Below are positions 8,293 to 16,488 of a stretch of DNA of 64,000 nucleotides, one piece after another (the first letter of the stretch is position 1; every line of letters starts with the position of its first letter). Location: the NCBI GenBank assembly GCA_016703645.1, contig JADJBR010000009.1, forward strand, positions 1,003,501 through 1,067,500, read 5' to 3'. The position numbers and the translations under genes are program-made. The notes below the pieces were generated by a model, which made no database searches, was not told where the DNA came from, and worked only from the letters and a program-made list of their open reading frames with translations. This stretch comes from Zoogloea sp. Lineage in GTDB: Bacteria; Pseudomonadota; Gammaproteobacteria; Burkholderiales; Rhodocyclaceae.

Positions 8293-9813
8293 TCAGCCCA
8301 GGAACATCCGGTACGCCGGGTTGCCCGTCTCGTCCACATATTCATACCCCAGCCGCGCCAGGAAGCCCTGGAAGGCGTCCCGGTCCTGCGGGGGCACCTG
8401 CATGCCCACCAGCACCCGGCCGAAGTCGGCGCCGTGGTTGCGGTAGTGGAACAGGCTGATGTTCCAGTCGGAGCGCAGGGTGTCGAGGAAGTTGAGCAGG
8501 GCGCCCGGGCGCTCGGGGAAGACGAAGCGGTAGAGCACCTCGTTCTCCGCCTGGGGGGCGTGGCCGCCGACCATGTAGCGGATATGGCTCTTGGCCATCT
8601 CGTCGTCGGTGAGGTCCAGGCAGGGCAGGTCGTGGCGTTGCAGCAGCTCGGTGATGCGCACGCCCTCGGCCCGGTTGTGCACGCCCACGCCCACGAAGAT
8701 GTGGGCCTTGGCCGCATCGGCGTAGCGGTAGTTGAACTCGGTGATGTTGCGGTTGCCCAGCAGGTCGCAGAACTTCTTGAAGGAGCCGGGCTTTTCGGGG
8801 ATGGTCACGGCCAGCACGGCTTCGCGCTGTTCGCCCACCTCGGCGCGCTCGGCCACGAAGCGCAGGCGGTCGAAGTTCATGTTGGCGCCGGAGGCCACGG
8901 CCACCAGGGTCTTGTCCTTGAGGTTGTGGCGCTTGGCGTATTCCTTGGCGCCGGCCACGGCCAGGGCGCCGGCGGGCTCGAGGATGGAGCGGGTGTCTTC
9001 AAACACGTCCTTGATGGCGGCGCAGATGGCGTCGTTGTCCACCAGGATCATCTCGTCCACGTATTCCTGGCACAGGCGGAAGGTCTCCTCGCCCACCAGC
9101 TTCACCGCGGCGCCGTCGGCAAACAGGCCCACGGTGGGCAGTTCGATGCGCTTGCCGGCGGCCAGGGACTGGGTCATGGCGTCGGCGTCGATGGTTTCCA
9201 CGCCAATCACCTTGATCTCCGGGCGCACCCGCTTGATGTAGGCCGCCACGCCGGCCAGCAGGCCGCCGCCGCCCACGCAGCAGAACACCGCGTGGATGGG
9301 CTTGGGGTGCTGGCGCAGGATCTCCATGCCGATGGTGCCCTGGCCGGCGATCACCTCCACGTCGTCGTAGGGGTGGACGAAGGTGAGCTTCTCGGTCTTT
9401 TCCAGTTCCTTGGCGTGGCCGTAGGCGTCGGAATAGCTTTCGCCGGCCAGCACCACCTCGCCGCCATGGCGCTTCACCGCGTCGATCTTGATGGCCGGGG
9501 TGGTGGTGGGCATGACGATGACGGCGCGGGCGCCGAGCTTCTTGGCCGACAGGGCCACGCCCTGGGCGTGGTTGCCGGCGGAGGCGCAGATCACCCCGCG
9601 CTTGAGGGCCGCCGGGCTGAGGCTGGCCATCTTGTTGTAGGCGCCGCGCAGCTTGAAGCTGAACACCGGCTGCATGTCCTCGCGCTTGAAGTAAATCGTG
9701 TTGTGGATGCGCGCCGACAGGTTCGGAGCCAGGTCGAGGGGCGTTTCGATCGCCGCGTCATAGACCTGGGCAGTGAGGATCTTCTGGAGGTAGTCGGGGT
9801 GCTGCGCGCTCAT
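8293..9813 (-). CDS. ilvA: Threonine ammonia-lyase (biosynthetic threonine deaminase)
   Basis: PLP enzyme converting L-threonine to 2-oxobutanoate, the first step of isoleucine synthesis; 506 residues from the ATG at 9813. The catalytic domain shows the PLP-lysine segment FSFKLRGAYNKM (about 50-62), the Asn loop SAGNHAQG, and the glycine loop CCVGGGGLLAG. Two ACT-like regulatory repeats (about 325-410 and 420-506, each starting near VTIPEKPGSF and FVFPERPGALL) fit the long isoleucine-inhibited form. The frame extends upstream to 9960, but the family N-terminus and the divergent ridA gene favour 9813. The neighbour ridA deals with its reactive enamine product. Confidence 0.95.
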   Translation of the reverse strand: MSAQHPDYLQKILTAQVYDAAIETPLDLAPNLSARIHNTIYFKREDMQPVFSFKLRGAYNKMASLSPAALKRGVICASAGNHAQGVALSAKKLGARAVIVMPTTTPAIKIDAVKRHGGEVVLAGESYSDAYGHAKELEKTEKLTFVHPYDDVEVIAGQGTIGMEILRQHPKPIHAVFCCVGGGGLLAGVAAYIKRVRPEIKVIGVETIDADAMTQSLAAGKRIELPTVGLFADGAAVKLVGEETFRLCQEYVDEMILVDNDAICAAIKDVFEDTRSILEPAGALAVAGAKEYAKRHNLKDKTLVAVASGANMNFDRLRFVAERAEVGEQREAVLAVTIPEKPGSFKKFCDLLGNRNITEFNYRYADAAKAHIFVGVGVHNRAEGVRITELLQRHDLPCLDLTDDEMAKSHIRYMVGGHAPQAENEVLYRFVFPERPGALLNFLDTLRSDWNISLFHYRNHGADFGRVLVGMQVPPQDRDAFQGFLARLGYEYVDETGNPAYRMFLG

Positions 9814-9910
9814 GGCTGAACCTGTGCTTTTCGGCTGGGGAAGCGACAAAGGGTAGCAGCCGGAGCGCGGGCGCTGCAACATGATGCCCTTTTGCCCCAG
9901 GGAGATGACA

Positions 9911-10270
9911 ATGGCCGACATCCTGCGAGGCGGGACGACCCCGCGGTATTCCGATTTCACAGTTCATGGTGGCGTGGTGTATTGCGTCGAGGTGCCCCCT
10001 TCGCCGGCAGCTGACATTACCGCCCAGACAGCGGCGATGCTCGCCAGCCTTGAGGCGCTCCTCGGGCAGGCGGGGAGCGGCAAGGATCTTTTGCTGATGG
10101 TGACCCTTTATCTTGTGGATATGGCTGACTACGATGCAGTCAATGCGGTCTGGGATGCGTGGGTGCCGCCGGGTACCGCGCCGTCCAGGGCCTGTGTGCA
10201 GGTCAAGGCCCTGGCCCAGCCGGGCTGGCGGGTAGAGATTGCCGTGCAGGCAGCGGTCCGATCCAAATGA
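9911..10270 (+). CDS. ridA: RidA family enamine/imine deaminase
   Basis: 119-residue YjgF/YER057c/UK114-fold protein. Visible family features are GGTTPRYSDFTVHGGVVYCV at the N-terminus and SRACVQVKALAQPGWRVEI at the C-terminus, with the Arg that binds the substrate carboxylate. RidA hydrolyses 2-aminoacrylate and 2-aminocrotonate released by PLP enzymes such as IlvA, and here it is divergently transcribed from ilvA with 97 bases between starts, so the pairing makes functional sense. ATG at 9911 is preferred over 9905 or 9881 because GGAGA at 9900-9904 is then well spaced. The sequence is a divergent RidA subfamily member. Confidence 0.85.
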   Translation: MADILRGGTTPRYSDFTVHGGVVYCVEVPPSPAADITAQTAAMLASLEALLGQAGSGKDLLLMVTLYLVDMADYDAVNAVWDAWVPPGTAPSRACVQVKALAQPGWRVEIAVQAAVRSK

Positions 10271-10288
10271 AAACGGGAGGAGATGAGC

Positions 10289-11329
10289 ATGGGGATCAGG
10301 GAGCATGTCGGCCGCTGGGCCGCCGCCTTGTGTCTGGTAGCGGCCGCCCAAGGTGCTGTGGCCGGGCCGTATTCCAATCTGTATGTGTTCGGCGACAGCC
10401 TGTCGGACACCGGCAATGATCTGCTGGTGACCGGCGGTGCCGTGCCATCGCCGGCCTACTACACCGACGGGGCCACCGTGGGGCGCTTTACCAATGGCCG
10501 CAACTACGTGGATTTCCTGGCCGATGGGCTGGGCCTCAGCGTAAGCCCGTCCCAGCTGGGTGGAACCAACTACGCCTACGGTGGCGCCCGCGTGAATGGC
10601 CAGGCGGCGGGCCTGCCGCCCACCGCCCTCAGCTTCAATCAGCAGGTGGCCAGCTATATGGCCACCCACGCCGCGGGCACCGATCCGAACGCTCTCTATG
10701 TGGTCTGGATCGGTGCTAACGACGTATCCGACGCCATTGCAGCGGCGGTCCAGGCCGCGGCGATGGCGGTCAATCCGGCCGACGTGCCCGGGATCATCAA
10801 TGGTGTGTTGGGTGCGGCCATCGGCTCGGTGATGAGCAGCCTCGGTAATGCCCTCGGCGGTCTGGCCGCCCTGGGTGCCAGCCATTTCCTGGTGCCCAAC
10901 CTGCCGGACCTGTCCCTGACCCCCGAGGTCCGCGCTATCGGCAACCCATTCGTCAGTGGCGTTGCCAAGGCTGCCAGCGTCGGTTTCAATCAGGTGCTGA
11001 GCGGGTTCCTGGGCAGCTTTGCGGTGCTCGACATTGCGACCATCGACGTGTTCTCGGCCCAGACCCACATGACTCTAGACCCGGCAGCCTTTGGCCTGGT
11101 CAATGTCTCCGACGCCTGCTTCGACGGGGATCTGGCGGGCTCCGGCACGCCGACCGTTTGCGCCAATCCGGACGCTTTCCTGTACTGGGACTACGAGCAC
11201 CCCACGTCTGCCCTGCACGCCGAAATTGGACGACTGGCCCTGATGGCGGTGCCCGAGCCCGCTGGCTGGAGCCTGCTCCTCATCGGCCTGGGTGGTATCG
11301 GCCTGATGGGCCGTCGGCGCCGTCACTGA
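10289..11329 (+). CDS. Secreted SGNH/GDSL hydrolase with PEP-CTERM sorting signal
   Basis: Exported lipase/esterase-type enzyme of 346 residues. A signal peptide ending near AQGAVAG is followed by block I YVFGDSLSDTGN with the nucleophilic Ser, block III WIGANDV with its Asn, and block V DYEHPTSALH with the Asp-His pair. The last 25 residues are VPEPAGWSLLLIGLGGIGLM then a run of arginines, the classical PEP-CTERM tripartite signal for exosortase processing. Substrate unknown; the family includes esterases, lipases and carbohydrate acyl hydrolases. GGAGG at 10276-10280 fits the ATG at 10289 better than the one at 10283. It follows ridA by 18 bases, yet probably has its own role in the envelope or extracellular matrix. 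Confidence 0.9.
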   Translation: MGIREHVGRWAAALCLVAAAQGAVAGPYSNLYVFGDSLSDTGNDLLVTGGAVPSPAYYTDGATVGRFTNGRNYVDFLADGLGLSVSPSQLGGTNYAYGGARVNGQAAGLPPTALSFNQQVASYMATHAAGTDPNALYVVWIGANDVSDAIAAAVQAAAMAVNPADVPGIINGVLGAAIGSVMSSLGNALGGLAALGASHFLVPNLPDLSLTPEVRAIGNPFVSGVAKAASVGFNQVLSGFLGSFAVLDIATIDVFSAQTHMTLDPAAFGLVNVSDACFDGDLAGSGTPTVCANPDAFLYWDYEHPTSALHAEIGRLALMAVPEPAGWSLLLIGLGGIGLMGRRRRH

Positions 11330-11373
11330 CTTGCTCAAGCTGGCCTGCCTGGAAAGGGCCGGCCGGTTTCTGG

Positions 11374-11405
11374 TCGGGCCGGACGCTGTCCGGCCCGATT
11401 CGTTT
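11374..11405 (+). terminator. Rho-independent-like terminator after the SGNH hydrolase gene
   Basis: An 11-bp perfect stem TCGGGCCGGAC / GTCCGGCCCGA with a 3-base loop (11374-11398) is followed by TTCGTTT. It stands 45 bases past the stop codon, in the right place to end the ridA-hydrolase transcript. Confidence 0.65.
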
Positions 11406-11516
11406 CAGGGGCCCGATGCCGATCCTTGCTGCCGGAACCACCCCTATCCCCACGTGTCGAACAGCCCTGCCCGGCAGCCAGTGCCAGTGCCCCTGCTCGC
11501 CGTAAGGCTTTGTTTT

Positions 11517-11546
11517 TCGACAGAAGGCGGGGCGGTCCGCTAAAAT
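11517..11546 (+). promoter_or_regulatory. Putative sigma-70 promoter of the FAD/Fe-S oxidoreductase gene
   Basis: TCGACA (11517-11522) and TAAAAT (11541-11546) are separated by 18 bases, 36 bases before the ATG. Both hexamers are near consensus in a very GC-rich surrounding, which makes the -10 box stand out. Not tested. Confidence 0.4.
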
Positions 11547-11581
11547 GCTCCGTTCTCCGCTGCACAGACCCAGGTATCCCG

Positions 11582-14500
11582 ATGACCCAGCGCCTGCGTG
11601 AAATTCCCTACAACTACACCTCGTTCTCCGACCGGGAGATCGTGATCCGCCTGCTCGGCCACGAGGCGTGGGCGATCCTCGATGCCCTGCGTACCGAGCG
11701 TGTCACCGGCCGCTCCGCACGGATGCTCTACGAGGTGCTGGGGGATGTATGGGTGGTTCAGCGCAACCCCTATCTTCAGGATGACCTGCTGGGCAACAGG
11801 GATCGCCTCGGTGCCCTCATCGGTGCCCTGCGCCATCGCCTGCATGAAGTCGAGAAGCGCCGCGAGGAATCCAGCGCCGAAGACCCCGAGCGCAGCGCCA
11901 AGGTGGCCAGCCTGGTGGTGGCGGCCCACGGCGCCGTCGATCGCTTTGCCCAGCTCTTCGAAGACACCGCCGAGCTGCGCAAGCGCGTGCAGCGCGAGCT
12001 GGTGCGCCACACCCGCAAGGACAACATCTGTTTTGACGGGCACGCCCGGGTGTCCCACGTCACCGACGCCACCGACTGGCGCGTCGAGTACCCCTTCGTG
12101 GTCCTCTACCCCGACACCGAGGAAGAGATGGCCCCGCTGGTGAAGAGCTGCATCGAGCTCGGCCTGACCATCATCCCGCGGGGCGGTGGCACCGGCTACA
12201 CCGGCGGTGCCGTGCCGCTGGACGCCAAGTCCGTGGTCATCAACACCGAAAAGCTCATCAGCCTCGGCCCCGTCGAGGAAGTGGTGATGCCGGGCCTCAA
12301 CGGCCCCATGGGCACCGCCTACGCCACCATCCGCACCGGTGCCGGCGTGGTCACCGAGCGCGTGTCCGAAGCCGCCTCGGCCGCGGGCCGCGTGTTTGCC
12401 GTGGACCCGACCTCTGCCAGCGCCTCGTGCATCGGCGGCAACATCGCCATGAACGCCGGCGGCAAGAAGGCCGTGCTGTGGGGCACCGCGCTCGACAACC
12501 TGGCCTGGTGGAAGATGGTCACGCCGGACGGCAACTGGCTGGAGGTCGAGCGCCTCGACCACAACTTCGGCAAGATCCACGAGCAGGAAACCGTGCACTT
12601 CCGCCTCAAGCGCTTCGACGCCAGGGGCTACAAGTTCCTCTCCGAAGAGATCCTCTCCCTGCCCGGTGCCTCCTGCCGCAAGGACGGCCTCGGCAAGGAC
12701 GTGACCGACAAGTTCCTGGGCGGTGTGCCCGGCGTGCAGAAGGAAGGCACCGACGGCCTCATCGTGGCCTCGCGCTGGGTGCTGCACAAGATGCCGCCGG
12801 TCACTCGCACCGTGTGCCTGGAGTTCTTCGGCCAGGTGCGCGAAGCCGTGCCGGCCATCGTCGAGATCACCGACTACTTCAAGCCCGGCGGTGCCGGCAA
12901 CGCCGCCGGCGTGCTGCTGGCCGGCCTTGAGCACCTGGACGAGCGCTACGTGAAGGCGGTGGGCTACACCACCAAGGCCAAGCGCCACGGGCGGCCCAAG
13001 ATGGTGCTGATCGGCGACATCGTCGGCCACGACGAGAACGCCGTGATGACCGCCGCCTCCGAAGTCATCCGCATGACCAACACCCGCGGCGCCGAGGGCT
13101 TCATCGCCGTCAGCCCCGAGCAGCGCAAGAAGTTCTGGCTCGACCGCTCCCGCACCGCCGCCATCTCCCGTCACACCAACGCCTTCAAGGTGAACGAGGA
13201 CGTGGTGATCCCCCTGCCGCGCATGGGCGACTACTGCGACGGCATCGAGCGCATCAACATCGAGCTGTCCACCCAGAACAAGCTGGCCCTGTGCGACGCC
13301 CTTACCGAGTTCCTGCAGGGCGAACTGCCCCTGGACACCGGTGACGCCACCATCTCCCGCGACGAGCTGATCGGCGAACGCCGCAAGGACGCCCTGGCGT
13401 ACGTGGCCTTGGTGCGCCGCCGCTGGCAATGGCTGCTGGACAACCTGGACCTGCCCCTGGCCGAAGCCGAGCCGCACTTTGCCGAGTACGGCATCCAGGC
13501 GGCCGAGCTGTCCAACCGGGCGGCCAATCCCAAGCTCTTCCACCGCCTGCAGGATTACTCCGTGCGCACCGGCTGGAAGACCGAGCTCAAGCCCCGCCTC
13601 GACAAGATCTTCGATGGCCAGTTGTTTGCGCCGGTGAGCGAGGGCATCAAGAAGGTGCACAAGCAGGTGCTGCGCGGCCGCGTCTTCGTGGCCCTGCACA
13701 TGCACGCCGGCGACGGCAACGTGCACACCAACATCCCGGTAAACTCCGACAACTACGAGATGCTGCAGACGGCCAACAAGGCCGTGGACCGCATCATGGA
13801 GCTGGCCCGTTCGCTGGATGGCGTGATCTCCGGCGAGCACGGCATCGGCATCACCAAGATCGACTACCTCACCGACGCCGAGATGGCCAACTTCTGGGCC
13901 TACAAGAACAAGGTGGACCCGGAAGGCCGCTTCAATCGCGGCAAGCTGATGAAGGGCGGCAACCTCGACAACGCCTACACCCCCAGCTTCAACCTGATGG
14001 GGCATGAATCCCTGATCATGGAGCAGACCGCCATCGGCGAGATCTCCCACGACATCAAGGACTGCCTGCGCTGCGGCAAGTGCAAGCCCGTGTGCTCCAC
14101 CCACGTGCCCCGCGCCAACCTGCTCTACAGCCCGCGCAACAAGATCCTCAGCACCTCGCTGTTGATCGAGGCCTTCCTGTACGAGGAGCAGACCCGCCGC
14201 GGCGTGTCCCTGGCCCACTGGGCCGAGTTCGAGGACGTGGCCGACCACTGCACCGTGTGCCACAAGTGCGAGAAGCCCTGCCCGGTGGACATCGACTTCG
14301 GCGACGTGTCGATCAAGATGCGCAACCTGCTGCGCGAGCAGGGCAAGAAGTCCTTCAACCCCGGCAAGGCCGCGGCCATGGCCTTCCTCACCGCCAAGGA
14401 TCCGGCCACCATCAAGCTGATCCGTGCCGGCATGATCGGCTGGGGCTACAAGGCCCAGCGCCTGGGCCACCGCATCGGCAAGAGCCTCGGGCTGATCCAG

Positions 14501-15472
14501 GACCAGGTGCAGCACCCGCCCGCCACCCTGGGCAAGCCGGCCATCAAGGCCCAGATCATCCACTTCATCAACAAGCCCATGCCGGGCGGCCTGCCCAAGC
14601 GCACCTCCCGCGCGCTGCTGGACATCGAGGACGATGCCATCGTCCCGGTGATCCGCAACCCGCAGGTCAAGCGCGACGAGTCGGACGCGGTGTTCTACTT
14701 CCCGGGCTGCGGCTCCGAGCGCCTGTTCAGCCAGGTTGGCCTCGCCACCCAGGCCATGCTCTACCAGGTGGGGGCCACCACCGTGCTGCCGCCGGGCTAC
14801 CTGTGCTGCGGCTACCCGCAGACCGCCGCGGGCGAGGACGTCGCCGGCCAGAAGATCACCACCGACAACCGGGTGCTCTTCCACCGGGTCGCCAACACGC
14901 TCAACTATCTCGACATCAAGACGGTGATCGTGTCCTGCGGCACCTGCATGGATCAGCTGCAGAAGTACCAGTTCAGCAAGATCTTCCCCGGCTGCCGGCT
15001 GCTCGACATCCACGAGTACCTGATGGAAAAGGGCCTCAAGCTGGAGGGCATCACCGGCACCCGCTACATGTACCACGAGCCCTGCCACACCCCGATGAAG
15101 GTCCATTCCGGCATCAAGGTGGCCAACGAACTGATGGGCACGCGGGTGGATCTGTCCGACCGCTGCTGCGGCGAGTCCGGCACCCTGGCCGTGTCCCGCC
15201 CGGATATTTCGACCCAGGTGCGCTTCCGCAAGCAGGAGGAGATCGAGAAGGGGGCCGAGAAGCTCCGTGGCGCCGACGCCGCCACCCCGGTGAAGATCCT
15301 CACCTCCTGCCCGAGCTGTCTGCAGGGCCTGTCGCGCTATTCCGGCGACGCGGGCGGCGTGGATGCGGACTACATCGTGGTCGAGATGGCCAAACACATC
15401 CTGGGCGAAAAATGGATGTCCGACTACGTGGGCAAGGCCAACCAGGGCGGCATCGAGCGCGTGTTGCTGTAA
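11582..15472 (+). CDS. Giant FAD-linked oxidase with Fe-S and CCG domains (DUF3683, D-lactate dehydrogenase-like)
   Basis: 1296-residue multi-domain oxidoreductase. An N-terminal DUF3683-type domain (about 1-130) precedes a PCMH-type FAD-binding domain with [17 protein letters not shown] (about 195-212) and an FAD-oxidase C-terminal domain containing [14 protein letters not shown] and [14 protein letters not shown]. Two 4Fe-4S motifs follow ([11 protein letters not shown] and [12 protein letters not shown], about 825-905). Two cysteine-rich CCG domains end the protein (YFPGCGSE...YLCCGYPQ and HEPCHTP...DRCCGESG). This combines in one chain what GlcDEF or LldEFG-type complexes split into several. 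Likely a 2-hydroxyacid (D-lactate or similar) dehydrogenase feeding electrons to quinone; the substrate is not determinable here. The start is at [10 protein letters not shown], which matches the family N-terminus. Confidence 0.85.
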   Translation: MTQRLREIPYNYTSFSDREIVIRLLGHEAWAILDALRTERVTGRSARMLYEVLGDVWVVQRNPYLQDDLLGNRDRLGALIGALRHRLHEVEKRREESSAEDPERSAKVASLVVAAHGAVDRFAQLFEDTAELRKRVQRELVRHTRKDNICFDGHARVSHVTDATDWRVEYPFVVLYPDTEEEMAPLVKSCIELGLTIIPRGGGTGYTGGAVPLDAKSVVINTEKLISLGPVEEVVMPGLNGPMGTAYATIRTGAGVVTERVSEAASAAGRVFAVDPTSASASCIGGNIAMNAGGKKAVLWGTALDNLAWWKMVTPDGNWLEVERLDHNFGKIHEQETVHFRLKRFDARGYKFLSEEILSLPGASCRKDGLGKDVTDKFLGGVPGVQKEGTDGLIVASRWVLHKMPPVTRTVCLEFFGQVREAVPAIVEITDYFKPGGAGNAAGVLLAGLEHLDERYVKAVGYTTKAKRHGRPKMVLIGDIVGHDENAVMTAASEVIRMTNTRGAEGFIAVSPEQRKKFWLDRSRTAAISRHTNAFKVNEDVVIPLPRMGDYCDGIERINIELSTQNKLALCDALTEFLQGELPLDTGDATISRDELIGERRKDALAYVALVRRRWQWLLDNLDLPLAEAEPHFAEYGIQAAELSNRAANPKLFHRLQDYSVRTGWKTELKPRLDKIFDGQLFAPVSEGIKKVHKQVLRGRVFVALHMHAGDGNVHTNIPVNSDNYEMLQTANKAVDRIMELARSLDGVISGEHGIGITKIDYLTDAEMANFWAYKNKVDPEGRFNRGKLMKGGNLDNAYTPSFNLMGHESLIMEQTAIGEISHDIKDCLRCGKCKPVCSTHVPRANLLYSPRNKILSTSLLIEAFLYEEQTRRGVSLAHWAEFEDVADHCTVCHKCEKPCPVDIDFGDVSIKMRNLLREQGKKSFNPGKAAAMAFLTAKDPATIKLIRAGMIGWGYKAQRLGHRIGKSLGLIQDQVQHPPATLGKPAIKAQIIHFINKPMPGGLPKRTSRALLDIEDDAIVPVIRNPQVKRDESDAVFYFPGCGSERLFSQVGLATQAMLYQVGATTVLPPGYLCCGYPQTAAGEDVAGQKITTDNRVLFHRVANTLNYLDIKTVIVSCGTCMDQLQKYQFSKIFPGCRLLDIHEYLMEKGLKLEGITGTRYMYHEPCHTPMKVHSGIKVANELMGTRVDLSDRCCGESGTLAVSRPDISTQVRFRKQEEIEKGAEKLRGADAATPVKILTSCPSCLQGLSRYSGDAGGVDADYIVVEMAKHILGEKWMSDYVGKANQGGIERVLL

Positions 15473-15491
15473 GCCTCCTTCCGTCGCCCGC

Positions 15492-15529
15492 AAAGTACAA
15501 GGCCCGCATGCGCGGGCCTTGTACTTTTT
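15492..15529. terminator. Bidirectional terminator between convergent genes
   Basis: A perfect 16-bp inverted repeat AAAGTACAAGGCCCGC / GCGGGCCTTGTACTTT with a 4-base ATGC loop (15492-15527) is followed by further T. On the minus strand it is likewise followed by a T run. It lies between the stops of the oxidoreductase and the carbonic anhydrase genes and can serve both. Confidence 0.85.
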
Positions 15530-15546
15530 GCAGGGTCAGATGGCGT

Positions 15547-16275
15547 TCAGTACCACATCACCTTGCCATTGCTGGTGTCGTAGAGGGCGCCAACGATGCG
15601 GATCTTGCCTTCGTCCTCCAGGGCCTTCAGCACCGGGCTCTCGTTGCGGATGCGCTGCACCACCTGCTTCACGTTCAGTTCGGTCACTTCACCCACGAAG
15701 GCGTGGTTGTGGGAATTGCGCTCGCCCGGGGTCGACGCCGCCGCGACGGCCGGCTTGATCTTGCCCAGCAGGCCGGTCAGGTTGCCCATCTTCACGTCGT
15801 CGCAGGCACCCTTCACGGCGCCGCAGCTGGTGTGGCCGAGCACCACCACCAGGCGCGAGCCGGCCACCTTGGAGGCGTATTCCAGGCTGCCCAGGATGTC
15901 TTCATTGACCGTGTTGCCGGCAACCCGTGCCACGAAGAGATCACCCACGCCCTGATCGAACACCAGTTCAGGTGCCGCCCGGGAGTCGATGCAGCCCACC
16001 ACGCTGGCAAACGGGAACTGGCCCAGCGCCGTTGTCTGGACCTGCGCCTTCAGGTTGCGCCGGAGGGGCTTGTTGGCCGCAAATCGCGTGTTTCCGGCCT
16101 TCAGGATCTCCAGGGCCTTGTCGGGGGTGATGCTGGCCTGGACCGACTTGGTCAGGGTGGCTCCCGCGGTGTAGGGCTTGGGTGTGACCGGGCCGCCGTG
16201 GTCGTCGCCGGCCAGGGCAGTCCCGCCGGTGGTGGCCAGGGCAATTGCAAATGCGATCAGGTGCTTTGTCTTCAT
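15547..16275 (-). CDS. Exported beta-class carbonic anhydrase
   Basis: Zinc enzyme interconverting CO2 and bicarbonate, 242 residues. A cleavable signal peptide (about 1-22, ending ALATTGGTALA) implies periplasmic location. Zinc and catalytic residues are in VVGCIDSRAAPE (Cys, Asp-Arg dyad) and VLGHTSCGAVKGA (His, Cys). The spacing between the two motifs is typical of the beta class. Many bacteria have a cytoplasmic copy, and exported beta forms are less common. The gene is alone, convergent with the preceding oxidoreductase and sharing its terminator. The start ATG at 16275 gives the best signal peptide. Confidence 0.92.
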   Translation of the reverse strand: MKTKHLIAFAIALATTGGTALAGDDHGGPVTPKPYTAGATLTKSVQASITPDKALEILKAGNTRFAANKPLRRNLKAQVQTTALGQFPFASVVGCIDSRAAPELVFDQGVGDLFVARVAGNTVNEDILGSLEYASKVAGSRLVVVLGHTSCGAVKGACDDVKMGNLTGLLGKIKPAVAAASTPGERNSHNHAFVGEVTELNVKQVVQRIRNESPVLKALEDEGKIRIVGALYDTSNGKVMWY

Positions 16276-16488
16276 GGTGTCTCCCGGATGTTGTTGTCGA
16301 GCAAGGGCGGATGGCCCGCGCCTGTCAGGATTTCGAGCGCGACGACGGGAACTTGAGCCCGAATCAAAAAAATACCCGAAACGCGCGGCGTCGGAGGTGG
16401 GTCGAGTCTCCCGGCCGCGGCCTGAAAAGGCTTCGTGCTATCCTGCGACCCCCGTTTTTCCGGTCGCGCAAGCGGCGGCCGATCGAGC

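Noticed and set aside
7840-9819. A 659-codon plus-strand frame over hipB and ilvA
   Set aside because: It is a shadow of ilvA on the other strand, with repetitive Gly/His/Val composition and no ribosome site.
11540-15493. A 1317-codon open frame antisense to the FAD/Fe-S oxidoreductase
   Set aside because: It is a codon-bias artefact of high-GC DNA opposite a gene with clear domains. The translation is His/Gly/Leu-rich without motifs.
16276-16488. Cobalamin riboswitch before the cobalamin operon
   Set aside because: I looked for the B12-box-like conserved sequence and saw none in the 213 bases, only a possible -10 like TATCCT near 16438.
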